From contig JALJCQ010000001.1 in the NCBI GenBank assembly GCA_023091665.1, forward strand, positions 3,100,001 through 3,164,000: a stretch of DNA of 64,000 nucleotides. Reading direction: 5' to 3'. Position numbers and translations under genes: made by a program. The notes below the pieces were generated by a model. It was not told the origin of the DNA. It did not search any database and worked only from the letters and a program-made list of their open reading frames with translations. This document shows positions 19,432 to 28,342 of this stretch, piece after piece. The stretch's first letter is position 1. The number at the start of each line of letters is the position of its first letter. The DNA comes from Pythium myriotylum (lineage: Eukaryota > Oomycota > Peronosporomycetes > Pythiales > Pythiaceae).

Positions 19432-22032
19432 ATGTCTGACTTGGAAAAACTCAAGTTCCCAGCACTTGATGTTGCTGGAACGAACTACATCGTTTGGGCA
19501 CTTGAGGCTTACAACTACCTCTGTGCCGATGGTCTTGGAGCAACGGTTGACCCCGCGTTTGTAGTACCTGTTACAAGCAATGCTCAAGCAGAAGAGAGAC
19601 GTCGTAATGCTGCCCGTGCAGTGTGCCTGATCCTTAGACACTTGCACAAGGACTTGAAGTTCAACTACTTGGAAGAGCAGAACCCTGCGGTGATATGGCA
19701 GAGCCTGAAGCTTCGGTTTGACACTGACCGGAAGCAAGCAATGCTGCCTTTGCTGAACGACGAGTGGAATAAGTTGTGTTTCTACAACTTCAAGACGGTA
19801 ACAGAGTACACGACGAAGCTTTATGGCATCACGAGTGAGCTGTCATGGTGTGATCGCAAGATCACTGAGTCTGAGAAGATTGAGAAGACTCTGACGACTT
19901 TCCACCCGTCAGAACGTATCCTGGCGATGCAGTACAGACGCATGAACCATGACACCTTCGACAAGCTTGTTGCTGTGCTGTTGCTCGACGAGAAGCACGG
20001 CTTGCTGCTCCAACGCAATCATGATGAGCGCCGCTTGCCCCCAACACCTGGTTCCACACCCGAAGTGAACTATGGTGATGCTGGTGGACAGAACCAGCAG
20101 AAGCAAAAGCGCGGAGGCAAGAAGCAGTGGAAAGGACGGCACGGCAAGCGTGGTGGCTATCGGAACGCCAAGCCCCATGCGAGGAACGGATGCAAGGTGA
20201 CATCACAGAAGGACGCATGCCACAAGTGCGGGCTGTTCGGACACTGGGCCAAACAGTGCAATACGCCTGCATTCCACTGTAAGTTGTATCAACAGTCTCA
20301 GCATGCAAAGTCCACTGACAGTACAAAAGGCAAGAAGACAGTCTCCGGCAAGAGAGTCTCGTTCATGTCCGACCTCTCCGATGACAGTGAAAGCGAATCG
20401 CACTGCGTTGAGAGCTTTGTTAGCGTAGTCGCTGAAGGGGGAGATGGGGCCTTGTGTCTCATCGACTCCGCCACGACGCATGTTATACTCAACGAAAAAC
20501 GGTTCTTTGTCAGTCTTGATCCCTCTCTGGCACCAAGTAGCGTCACGACTGTGGGTGGATCGAGTCCGATCGCGAAGGCAGCTGGACACGCCCGCATTGC
20601 TTTGCCGAACGGCACTGTGATTGACGTCCAAAGGGCTGTGTACGCGCCAGCATCCCCTCGTAACTTGCTCAGCTTCCATGATCTGCGGAAGAATGGCCTC
20701 CACATCCACACGGCGACCTCGTCGGATGGAGCAGAGTGCCTAAGGCTAGTGGACAAGGACGGAAATGTGATGGAGGAGTGCTCACAGGCTGGCAATGGCC
20801 TATACTTCTCGTACATCAATGCCACGTCTTCGCCCAACGCCACCTACCTTGCAGAAGTGCCTTCACGTGCCGACAAGGATGCGTTGTTGCTATGGCATGA
20901 TCGCATGGGCCATCCAGGACGAGGAATGTTGAAGAAGATTACCAAGGCCGTTCGGGGCATACCTTTGAGTGCTCTCAGTATCCCAAGGCGCCTCCCTCGG
21001 GTCTGCCCGCCATGCACGATGGGGAAGCTTCCGAACAAGAAGAAGAATTCGTTCTCCAGCGAGACGTTCAAGCCTCACAGCCACTTCGAGACCCTCGTGA
21101 GCGACGTGTGTGGGCCCATCTCGCCACCCTCAGGACCATTCAGCTACTATATGGTGGTGAAGGACACATCGGCGCGTTTCTCCAAGGTACAACTCCTCAC
21201 TTCCAAGAACGAGGTGATGCCAAAGCTGCTTATCGCCATCATCCAGCTGAAGACACAGTTCCCAAGTCACCCCATCAGGAACGTCCGCGTCGATAATGCC
21301 TCGGAGTATGTCTCGAAGTCATTTCAAGAGTTCTGCGCCTCGTCCGGCATAACCTTGGAGACCTCTGTACCCTACGCACACAACACGAATGCTGAGAATT
21401 TCGTGAAGCTTGTGCAGATGGTAGCTCGCCCCCTACTCCTTCGTTCAAATTTACCTCTGTCGTGTTGGGGACATGCTGTACTCCATGCTGGCGACCTTCT
21501 CCTGTACAGACCGTCAGCTGAGAATGTTCTGTCACCGTACGAACTTGCGCATGGCTTCTCGCCGTCTGTCGCACACCTGAGGATCTTTGGCTGCGCGGTG
21601 TATGTGCCCATACCGCCTCACCAAAAGTCTAAGTTCGGACCGAAACGACAACTTGGAATCTATGTTGGCTTTCAGTCGCCATCTATCATCCGGTATCTAA
21701 GTCCCGAGACTGGTGACTTGTTCGTCGCTCACATCACTATGTGTGAGTTTGATGAGTCTACATTCCCAAAGCTGGGAAGCACTGAGGATGATGACAGCCG
21801 CAATCAGTTCGACTTCGATCAGTCACGCACGAAGGAGTCCCACCGTGACCCATACACCGGTCAGGGGGAGAAGGATGTGCGTCGAATCCTACATCTCCAC
21901 CGTATTGCGCAGAACGCTCCAGATGCCTTCGCGGCTACTGAGCGCGTAACGAAATCGTCGGTCAACGAAGCAACCAACTACCCAGCACCAGTAGCTGTCG
22001 ATCCAACCCCAGCTACTGTGGTGGCGCCATAA
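19432..22032 (+). CDS. gag-pol: Copia Gag-protease-integrase polyprotein (ends at premature stop)
   Basis: 866 residues. Gag occupies roughly the first 280 residues, with the N-terminal motif NYIVWALEAYNYL and a CCHC zinc knuckle (CHKCGLFGHWAKQC). Next is the aspartic protease with active-site motif DSATTH (about residue 345), the GAG-pre-integrase His-Cys region (LWHDRMGHPG, then VCPPCTMGK), and the integrase core with the three acidic positions in SDVCGP, RVDNASEY and NAEN. The frame stops with TAA at 22030-22032, yet the downstream codons continue in the same frame into reverse transcriptase, so this is a single mutation inside what was one polyprotein of about 1470 codons. As it stands reverse transcriptase would not be made except by readthrough. 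Confidence 0.92.
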   Translation: MSDLEKLKFPALDVAGTNYIVWALEAYNYLCADGLGATVDPAFVVPVTSNAQAEERRRNAARAVCLILRHLHKDLKFNYLEEQNPAVIWQSLKLRFDTDRKQAMLPLLNDEWNKLCFYNFKTVTEYTTKLYGITSELSWCDRKITESEKIEKTLTTFHPSERILAMQYRRMNHDTFDKLVAVLLLDEKHGLLLQRNHDERRLPPTPGSTPEVNYGDAGGQNQQKQKRGGKKQWKGRHGKRGGYRNAKPHARNGCKVTSQKDACHKCGLFGHWAKQCNTPAFHCKLYQQSQHAKSTDSTKGKKTVSGKRVSFMSDLSDDSESESHCVESFVSVVAEGGDGALCLIDSATTHVILNEKRFFVSLDPSLAPSSVTTVGGSSPIAKAAGHARIALPNGTVIDVQRAVYAPASPRNLLSFHDLRKNGLHIHTATSSDGAECLRLVDKDGNVMEECSQAGNGLYFSYINATSSPNATYLAEVPSRADKDALLLWHDRMGHPGRGMLKKITKAVRGIPLSALSIPRRLPRVCPPCTMGKLPNKKKNSFSSETFKPHSHFETLVSDVCGPISPPSGPFSYYMVVKDTSARFSKVQLLTSKNEVMPKLLIAIIQLKTQFPSHPIRNVRVDNASEYVSKSFQEFCASSGITLETSVPYAHNTNAENFVKLVQMVARPLLLRSNLPLSCWGHAVLHAGDLLLYRPSAENVLSPYELAHGFSPSVAHLRIFGCAVYVPIPPHQKSKFGPKRQLGIYVGFQSPSIIRYLSPETGDLFVAHITMCEFDESTFPKLGSTEDDDSRNQFDFDQSRTKESHRDPYTGQGEKDVRRILHLHRIAQNAPDAFAATERVTKSSVNEATNYPAPVAVDPTPATVVAP

Positions 22033-22071
22033 AACAATAAACGTGGTCGCCCCAAAGGTGCCAAAGACCTT

Positions 22072-23850
22072 GTGCCGCGGAAGCGTCGGACCAGAGCCGA
22101 GCTTCATGGTAGCGCAGTTGCTGTTGTGCCTCCTGCTGAGTCACACCCCGATGTCCATACTGGTGCGTCGGTGGACACGCTTGCAGAGGCCAACTTGAGT
22201 ACGTTCCTTACTCTCAAGGATCAGGATGCCGACCCAACGACAATTGAAGATTGTCGAGCATCGCCCGATTGGCCACAGTGGAAGGCTGCAATCAAGGCTG
22301 AGCTCCAATCGTTGCTGAATCGCAAAGTGTTTGGTAGTGTGCAAGAATGCCCTCCAAGTCATAAGCCGATTGGGTGCAGATGGGTCTTCAACCGGAAACG
22401 AGACCAAACAGGCAAAGTAGTTCGCTATAAGGCGCGCCTGGTTGCACAAGGATTCACGCAACGGTTCGGCATCGATTACTCAGACACGTATTCGCCAGTC
22501 ATGACCATGACAACCCTTCGTTGGTTGTTAGCGTTCGCTGCCAGGAACGACATGAAAGTGAAGCAAGCAGACATTGAGACTGCCTACTTGTATGGAGTCA
22601 TTGACGTCGAGCTCTACATGAGAGTGCCCGAGGGTTTACGTGTTGAGGGGGAGGAGTCGCTGAGGCTCCCATGTGTTCGGATACACAAGTCTCTCTATGG
22701 GTTGAAGCAAGCTGGCAGAATTTGGTACTTGCACTTTTCGCAGTACTTAGAGAAGTGTGGTTTTCAGACGCACGAGTGCTCCCCATGCTTGTTCGTCAAG
22801 CGAAGCGGCGCCGAGATCGCCATTATTGGGATCTATGTCGATGACATCGTCATGGTGGGCTCTGACGCGGCAGTAGAAGCTGTGATGACAGCATTGAAGG
22901 CCGAGTTCAAGGTGAAGGACCTTGGTCTACTCTCATTCTGTCTGGGGTTGCAGATCCACCAGAACCCGAAAGGGATCATGTTGCATCAAGCAACGTACAT
23001 TGCGAAGCTGCTGGAGCGCTTCAGCATGGGGGAGGTCTCGAGAGCCGCTAAGACTCCCATGGTGGTGCGCAGCTTAAAGCCAGAGAGTGACGTATATGGC
23101 CCAAGACGCGGCAGTGAAGAAGTCCTTGGCGAGAAGTATCCGTACAGAGAGGCCATCGGCGCGCTCTTGTACCTTGCCAACTGCTCGCGCCCAGATATCG
23201 CTTTCGCCGTTAGCGTGCTTGCACGCTATTCATCTGAACCCACCAAGAGACATTGGTCTGGCGTAAAGCAACTGATGAGATATCTGGCTAAGACCAAGGA
23301 CTACGGTTTGTTGTATCGCATAGGAGAACTTGCTCGTGATGTTTCCCTGTTGACTACTGACGACATTTATGGTTATGCCGATGCTGGTTATCTGTCAGAT
23401 CCACACAAGGCTCGTTCTCAGTCTGGCTACGTGTTCGTGTCTGCCGGAGCCGCGATTTCATGGAAGTCGACGAAGCAAACAATCGCCGCAACATCGACAA
23501 ACCAGTCTGAGATCATTGCACTCTACGAAGCATGCCGCGAATGTGTCTGGATCAGACTCTTTGTCAAGTTTATCCGCAAAGGACTTGGCATCACCAATGA
23601 GCTGCCACCCATCGCCATCTACGAAGACAACAATGCATGTATCGCCCAAGTCCAACAAGGGTATATCAAGAGCGATCGGACGAAGCATATCGACCCCAAG
23701 TTCTTCTTCATGCACGAGCTCCAAGGCAAGCAACTCGAGGTCAAGAGGATCCCATCGGACAAGAACATTGCAGACCTCTTCACCAAGTCTCTCGGAAGCA
23801 CCAAGCATTGGGACCTCGTCCGTGGTCTTGGCATGGTGGAGCTCAAGTAG
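22072..23850 (+). CDS. pol: Copia reverse transcriptase and RNase H part (after the premature stop)
   Basis: 592 residues from the first ATG after the stop; the frame is open from 22033. Reverse transcriptase shows the copia start WPQWKAAIKAEL, the block GCRWVFNRKRD, YKARLVAQGFTQ, DIETAYLYG and the catalytic YVDDI. RNase H follows with GYADAGYLSD, SWKSTKQTIAATSTNQSEI and YEDNNACIA, and closes with NIADLFTKSL. These motifs are all intact. The start at 22072 is nominal, since the native protein would be cut out of a larger polyprotein. Together with the nearly identical LTRs this indicates a young copy that is probably non-autonomous now but could be mobilised by an intact sibling. Confidence 0.92.
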   Translation: MPRKRRTRAELHGSAVAVVPPAESHPDVHTGASVDTLAEANLSTFLTLKDQDADPTTIEDCRASPDWPQWKAAIKAELQSLLNRKVFGSVQECPPSHKPIGCRWVFNRKRDQTGKVVRYKARLVAQGFTQRFGIDYSDTYSPVMTMTTLRWLLAFAARNDMKVKQADIETAYLYGVIDVELYMRVPEGLRVEGEESLRLPCVRIHKSLYGLKQAGRIWYLHFSQYLEKCGFQTHECSPCLFVKRSGAEIAIIGIYVDDIVMVGSDAAVEAVMTALKAEFKVKDLGLLSFCLGLQIHQNPKGIMLHQATYIAKLLERFSMGEVSRAAKTPMVVRSLKPESDVYGPRRGSEEVLGEKYPYREAIGALLYLANCSRPDIAFAVSVLARYSSEPTKRHWSGVKQLMRYLAKTKDYGLLYRIGELARDVSLLTTDDIYGYADAGYLSDPHKARSQSGYVFVSAGAAISWKSTKQTIAATSTNQSEIIALYEACRECVWIRLFVKFIRKGLGITNELPPIAIYEDNNACIAQVQQGYIKSDRTKHIDPKFFFMHELQGKQLEVKRIPSDKNIADLFTKSLGSTKHWDLVRGLGMVELK

Positions 23851-23959
23851 GAAGCCGGCTTTTACCCTCACCACATGCTCGCATGTCGGGGAGTTTTTCC
23901 CAGCATAGGATACATACGTAGGAAAGAGAGGGATGTAGGGTCGCTGCGCTGAGGGGGAG

Positions 23960-24285
23960 TGAGACAGTTCCTCCATGTTTACTCTATGTTTACATGTGAT
24001 TCCTGGGAATCAGTTGCCGGCGCGTCACCAAGGATTGTGAGCGCCGGGCAATGATGGACGCCGCCACAAATGATGGCTGCCACCACGATTGATGGGTGAA
24101 TAAATCCAGGCCATGTAGGACACAGAACTCTGCAGCGCTAGCTCCCTACACCCACCATTTTCATCCCAGGAAATATAGCTCATTCGGTCTTCTACCATCT
24201 ACTGCTCAAGTCAACTCGCCCCTCCTAAGTCAACCTCGGCCTCGCCTAAGTCCACCCTCGGTCCCGACTAAGTCAACCCGTCTGA
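23960..24285 (+). repeat. 3' LTR of copia element
   Basis: 326 bp, starts TGAGACAG right after the polypurine tract and ends GTCTGA, one base different from the expected GTCTCA; a second difference lies about nine bases further in. Followed by the target duplication TTGAT (24286-24290). Confidence 0.93.
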
Positions 24286-24323
24286 TTGATCGCGAAATCT
24301 GGAGCAATAAATAGAATATTGTA

Positions 24324-24970
24324 TTATCAAAGTCATCTATTCTGGCCAAATGAATTGCAAATACACCACTAAATAGCCCTTATTTATTTAGCTAACCCTT
24401 ATTTATCATATAAATCATGCAGCCAGCCCCTTATTATAAAACTTCACCCCGATATACGTGACTCAGGATTTCCACCCATACATTCCCTCTTCAGGACGCT
24501 TTTGTTATAGAGTTCGCATTCACGCCGAATGCCTCTTTCAGAAGAGCATTCCGACCCTATTACAGCGCAATTATCTTAGCAGCCCCACACGAAGTTCTTC
24601 AACGTAGAAGCACGGGAACGACGTCACAAACGGCCAAATAAAGTTTAGCACCTCCGGAGGACAGCGACTCCGGCGCTGACTGCGCTCTCCCGCTATGCGG
24701 CCGTACCGCTCGAAGTTCGCAGGCCAGCGCCGGAGACTACATACAGAGACGCCCATTACTCTCGCTGTGGCCACCAACTAGGCGCCGTACACATACACGA
24801 CCGTGACCGCACGCCAGCGGCCGAATCCATCCTGCCCATTTGCCGCTGTGGTCACTGTGTGGTTCACCAAGGGTTAACTTAGATGGACCCTGGATTATCC
24901 AATTTGTTAACCGTGTTTGGGTCTCTCTGTGTGAGCTTATGACGGGTGGCAAAAAGTCTGATTTTGACAA
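24324..24970 (-). mobile_element. 647-bp inverted-repeat DNA element (MITE-like), right copy
   Basis: Reverse-oriented copy of 16768-17414, with ends TTATCAAAGTCAT (plus strand, left) and GATTTTGACAA (right), flanked by TA. Differences noted against the left copy include one terminal base (TTATCAA for TTGTCAA), one base near 24770 and a base near 24458. Equal length and very high identity mean that both copies derive from a recent common source. Together the two copies form a 647-bp inverted repeat with about 6.9 kb between. Confidence 0.75.
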
Positions 24971-25563
24971 TATTTTTCCAAGCCCTGCTTATCTTTTGGT
25001 TGGGACAAAACGAAGCAAGAACTGATGCAAATTGATGATGATGATGCAGGTGGAGTCGATTGAGTCCAACTAGCGAATCCTAATAGCTGGATTCTCAGCG
25101 GGTGTCGACCTAGAGAGAATGAACGGAGGAGCCTGTTGTTGGCCACTACGGACGTAGGTAGGTGACTAGCAGAGAGGGGAGGTCGGTATGACCTTTCGCG
25201 GTTCGTTCAGTGGTAGACTTGGGCACTGTGACGTGAGTCCATGACCAGATTAGCCATTGCATGAGCCATCCGGTTATGTGCGAGAACCTGACGAATCCAC
25301 CTTTTAGCTGACCAGCAGTTCACTGAGTCCAACGACGAATGGATACACTCGTGCTGGTCCAATAACGAATCTCATACGACATTCAAGTCTATCCTGTTCG
25401 CTATCGGACCACCACGTAAACTTGAAGTGTGAGCCCAAAAATTCTCTCCGTGTCCACTGTGAAGCTACTATTATTCTCCATCCACATTGTGGTTCCGATC
25501 GAGTTCACATCGCAATTTTGTACCAAGCTTCCAAGCCAAGCCACGGGACTCAAGTGCTGCGCA
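24971..25563. other. Intergenic region
   Basis: No gene seen. It contains the inverted CAGGGCTTGG word next to the MITE, a short TGATGATGATGATG run near 25034, and unremarkable mixed sequence up to the small membrane protein gene. Two or three short frames have no recognisable features. Confidence 0.5.
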
Positions 25564-25863
25564 ATGAGCTACGCGATTGTGTTCATCGTCATCGTTGTCC
25601 TGCTCCTCGTGTTGTGCCTGGCATGCATGAAAAGTGCGACGAAACCACAAGGCAGCAACACTCATACTGGTGCTTTTACCACGAGCTCCAACGATATGTT
25701 CGTCGTGAACATGGCCGGGGATTTTGACGCGACCACGGGTTACACTTCGCACGACAACAACGGCCACCACCACTCACATGATAACGGCGGTTTCAGCGGC
25801 GGGGGCGATTACGGGGGATCTGGTGGTGACTGTGGGGGTGGTGGAGGTGATAGCGGCTGCTAA
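25564..25863 (+). CDS. Small single-pass membrane protein with Gly/Asp/Cys tail (99 aa)
   Basis: Starts MSYAIVFIVIVVLLLVLCLACMK: one long helix at the extreme N-terminus, then a positively charged stop and a soluble tail. The tail carries DMFVVNMAGDFDATTGYTS, a His/Asn-rich linker and a terminal Gly-rich run ending GGGGGDSGC. The start at 25564 is preferred over the in-frame ATG at 25429 because it aligns with the start of the paralogue at 35192 (MNGTVVAIVVVVAVIV) and puts the helix first. The shared signature (VVN or IVN, then DF, GY and ST) identifies a family that also has decayed copies at 31057 and 34381. Function unknown; the Gly/Cys-rich end resembles metal- or disulfide-forming tails, but that is a guess. 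It is followed by a minus-strand GH28 gene 252 bp downstream. Confidence 0.72.
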   Translation: MSYAIVFIVIVVLLLVLCLACMKSATKPQGSNTHTGAFTTSSNDMFVVNMAGDFDATTGYTSHDNNGHHHSHDNGGFSGGGDYGGSGGDCGGGGGDSGC

Positions 25864-26115
25864 GCGTGATTTATCAGCTCACAAAGGAGCCAAACTAGAA
25901 ACGGCACGGGCCCACGACAACATTAAATCTTGTCGTGACCTTTTACTCGCCACCGCAGTGGCAAATTTTGCCACGGCAGTGAGTCAGGTCTGTCGCGAAT
26001 AAAATGAAAGTGGCAATTGAAAAAAAAAGTAACTGATACTACTGTAATGTTGTTTACACGATGAGAATTTACGCAACAGCAACACGGAGGTAGAGGACTG
26101 TGTCCAGTCGTTCCT

Positions 26116-27174
26116 TTACGCGCATGACACAACGCTTGGCTGACCCTTGCAGGTACTCTTGAGCGTGGCCGAGACAGTGATACCTGAGAACGACCAGTCG
26201 GAGACCACACTTGGATTCACATTCACATCGTACAAGTACTTCGCGGTGCCACTGAGTCCATTGATCTTGAAGTTTTGGATCTTTACTTGGCTCGACGCCG
26301 TGCCCGTGTAGTCGCCATTGCTGTAGTCGGAGTGGACAACAATCGCTCTCTTGACATTCTGCAGCTTGTTGTCAGAGAATGTGACGTTCTGCACGAGACC
26401 TTTGAGACCCACGATCGCTTTGATGCGAATGCCGTTCTCACCATCAATCATCGTGTTGCCACTCACGACTAATCCAGTGACGGTCGAAGACTGATCGACA
26501 GCTGTGCCTCCGATCGATCCGATTGACCAGCCGCGGCTGCCCTTGCAAATGTTGTTGGAGAAGACCGAGTTCGTGCTGGACTGCATCGCAAGACAATCAT
26601 CCTGATTCATCACCGTGTTGCCCGTGATGGTGATACGGTCACTCTGACTCAAACCAAAGCCATCCGTGTTCTTCGCCAAGCCAGCACCTGCACTCGAGTC
26701 GAGCGTGAGTCCCGTCACCGTCGTATCCGTGGAACGGAAGAAGCGGACGTTGTGGTACGGCGCGTCCTTCATGGTGAAGCCAGAGATGACCGAGTTCACG
26801 ACTCTCTCGACACGAAGGAAGACTGGACGCTTGATTTGGTCGCCTTGCTTCCAGTACCATGATCCCTGTCCGTCGAGTGTCCCCGAACCCGTCACATTGA
26901 GGTTCGATCCGGTCAACAAAACGAGCGGGCCGCCCCAAATTTTCGGAGCGAATGTCGTGGTGCCTTCGAATTTGATTGTGGCACCGGACTTGACAGAGGA
27001 GAGGTCGAGAGTGACGCCGGCGGAGACTTTGAGTGACGAGACAGTGACGACGTCACAGGTGCTGAGCGATGTCGGTCCGGAGTAGGTTCCAGTCAGCGTG
27101 CAACCGTCTGCAGCGGCGTGGATCACGTTGATGCTCGCGAGCACGAGGAGTAGTGAGTGTTGAAGAAGCTTCAT
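26116..27174 (-). CDS. Secreted GH28 polygalacturonase-like protein, copy 1
   Basis: 352 residues with signal peptide MKLLQHSLLLVLASINVIHA; a start 23 codons upstream exists but would bury it. GH28 enzymes hydrolyse polygalacturonan in plant pectin outside the cell. Family motifs: NTDGF (Asp171), QDDC (Asp192-Asp193) and RIK (Arg250-Lys252), all present. The fourth motif, normally GGHG, reads GSRG: the conserved His is Arg214. In fungal polygalacturonases this His is needed for full activity, so the enzyme is either weakened or altered. The first 600 bp of the gene appear identical to the copy at 28343-29833, whereas the 3' half differs, so partial gene conversion or a recent partial duplication is likely. 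The protein ends shortly after the last beta-helix turn, without the repeat tail of copy 2. Confidence 0.88.
   Translation of the reverse strand: MKLLQHSLLLVLASINVIHAAADGCTLTGTYSGPTSLSTCDVVTVSSLKVSAGVTLDLSSVKSGATIKFEGTTTFAPKIWGGPLVLLTGSNLNVTGSGTLDGQGSWYWKQGDQIKRPVFLRVERVVNSVISGFTMKDAPYHNVRFFRSTDTTVTGLTLDSSAGAGLAKNTDGFGLSQSDRITITGNTVMNQDDCLAMQSSTNSVFSNNICKGSRGWSIGSIGGTAVDQSSTVTGLVVSGNTMIDGENGIRIKAIVGLKGLVQNVTFSDNKLQNVKRAIVVHSDYSNGDYTGTASSQVKIQNFKINGLSGTAKYLYDVNVNPSVVSDWSFSGITVSATLKSTCKGQPSVVSCA
26534..27140 (-). repeat. Segment identical to the second GH28 gene (unit 1)
   Basis: This 607-bp block and 29193-29799 appear identical by eye over their full length (constant offset 2659), and identity drops abruptly at both edges: one in codon 214 (the Arg of the GHG-position motif), the other in the signal peptide. 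Confidence 0.8.
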
Positions 27175-28342
27175 CAGATTAGAGTATGAGGAGACTCGAA
27201 GGCTTGTGAGCAAATTGCAGAATGAAGAGCATGGTCCCTTCATCCCATGAGGTCAATGATTTGCTTTGGTTTCAGTCGTATTGACGTGCATTTTTCACCA
27301 ACTGTTGCCCAACGGTAAAGATGACGACGGTGATTGTTGTATGCCCTTTGATTCCGACAAGTGGTTCAGCATATCCATCTTTTTAAAGACGCAGCACGAC
27401 AAAGCCACTTGCGTCAAGACAATCGTCAATGTCTTTTGCGATAGATTTCTTCTCGTCGGCCATATGGGTGATACTGCGTTGGTATTTCTAAGAACTCTAC
27501 TCGTTGTGGTTGGTGACGTCGTGGAGTGAGCTGATATGAAGAAGTATAGCAGTATACTACAGTTGTTTGGACGTCGCATTGAGGAGACGATACAATGTTC
27601 CCGGTAGTATTGGCTCAGGATCTCATCTAATTGTGGATTCCGCGGAGTGACGACGGCATCCATCACGGTAAGTCCTGTTGATTTGCTTTCTGGTCCACCT
27701 CAACATTGCCACTACTATTAATAGGTACGTGGATACCAATGTCTGCAGCTGGCTCGAAAGAACGCTTGCTCGTGAGAAAGGAGAGGATGTCCAGATTGGT
27801 GATTATGTCATTGAGGAATGTCCGATGCTTGGCTTGGTTTCAGCAATCTATGTCGTCAGTGCGCAAATGTCGCCACATGGAAATGAAGATGCCACGTCAC
27901 CGTACTTGCAAGTACGGCTGTTGTTTTGTCGAGGTGGCTGAGATTCTCCTCATGTCGCGGTACAAGTACTGGTATTGGTTGGCAGGTGGTTGGTATGGGT
28001 TGGCCAGACTAATACCTCGAAGATGATCCGACTTTGAAGTTGAAGTCGAAGTTGTTGCTCGTCCTGATAAGATACTCACGTGCACTTAAACTTTGACAGT
28101 GTTCATGCGCCAATGATGTCCGGAGGACACTATTGGGCGATGGAATCAAGTAGTCTCAGGGAGGGGACGACTTCGAGTCGTATACACACAAATGACGAAA
28201 ATGAAACATTGTTGTGATATTTCACATGCAGTATGAAAACCGTCAATCTCTTTGCCGGGAACCACGACTACACCACGACATTCGCCGCGCAAGGAACAAT
28301 TCGTAGGCCCGTCATATTGCGAGATGATACCACTGAGGACGG
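27175..28342. other. Intergenic region with decayed duplicated promoter block
   Basis: No gene recognised. A plus-strand frame at 27678-27941 has no known features. The stretch around 27636-27715 (TGGATTCCGCGG...GGCATCCATCACGG...CCTCAACATTGCC) is related to 30285-30365 and 32697-32780; each lies some 370-470 bp upstream of a minus-strand secreted-protein gene, so they are remnants of a duplicated unit. Confidence 0.5.
27211..27230 (-). promoter_or_regulatory. Oomycete initiator-like element of GH28 copy 1
   Basis: Read on the minus strand the sequence is GCTCTTCATTCTGCAATTTG, close to the known oomycete initiator consensus (GCTCATTYYNCAWTTT). It lies 37-56 bp upstream of the start codon, a normal distance for these genes. 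A similar CACTAGTCAATTTG lies upstream of the repeat-protein gene at 32323. Confidence 0.5.

Larger units (their letters stand above)
18297..24285 (+). mobile_element. Near-complete Ty1/copia LTR retrotransposon
   Basis: About 6 kb. Two 326-bp LTRs (18297-18622 and 23960-24285) flank an internal region with gag, protease, integrase, reverse transcriptase and RNase H in copia order. The left LTR is bounded by TGAGAC and GTCTCA; the right one ends GTCTGA. The five-base TTGAT is present immediately before (18292-18296) and after (24286-24290) the element, a target-site duplication. A polypurine tract GAGGGGGAG (23951-23959) adjoins the 3' LTR, and a tRNA-primer-like TTATCAGCACTGAG follows the 5' LTR. 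Only two LTR differences were seen, so insertion is recent. It sits between two opposed copies of a MITE-like element. One in-frame stop at 22030-22032 separates integrase from reverse transcriptase. Confidence 0.93.

Noticed and set aside
27678..27941. 87-codon plus-strand frame between the two GH28 genes
   Set aside because: Low coding quality, overlaps a duplicated non-coding block, and no recognised features.
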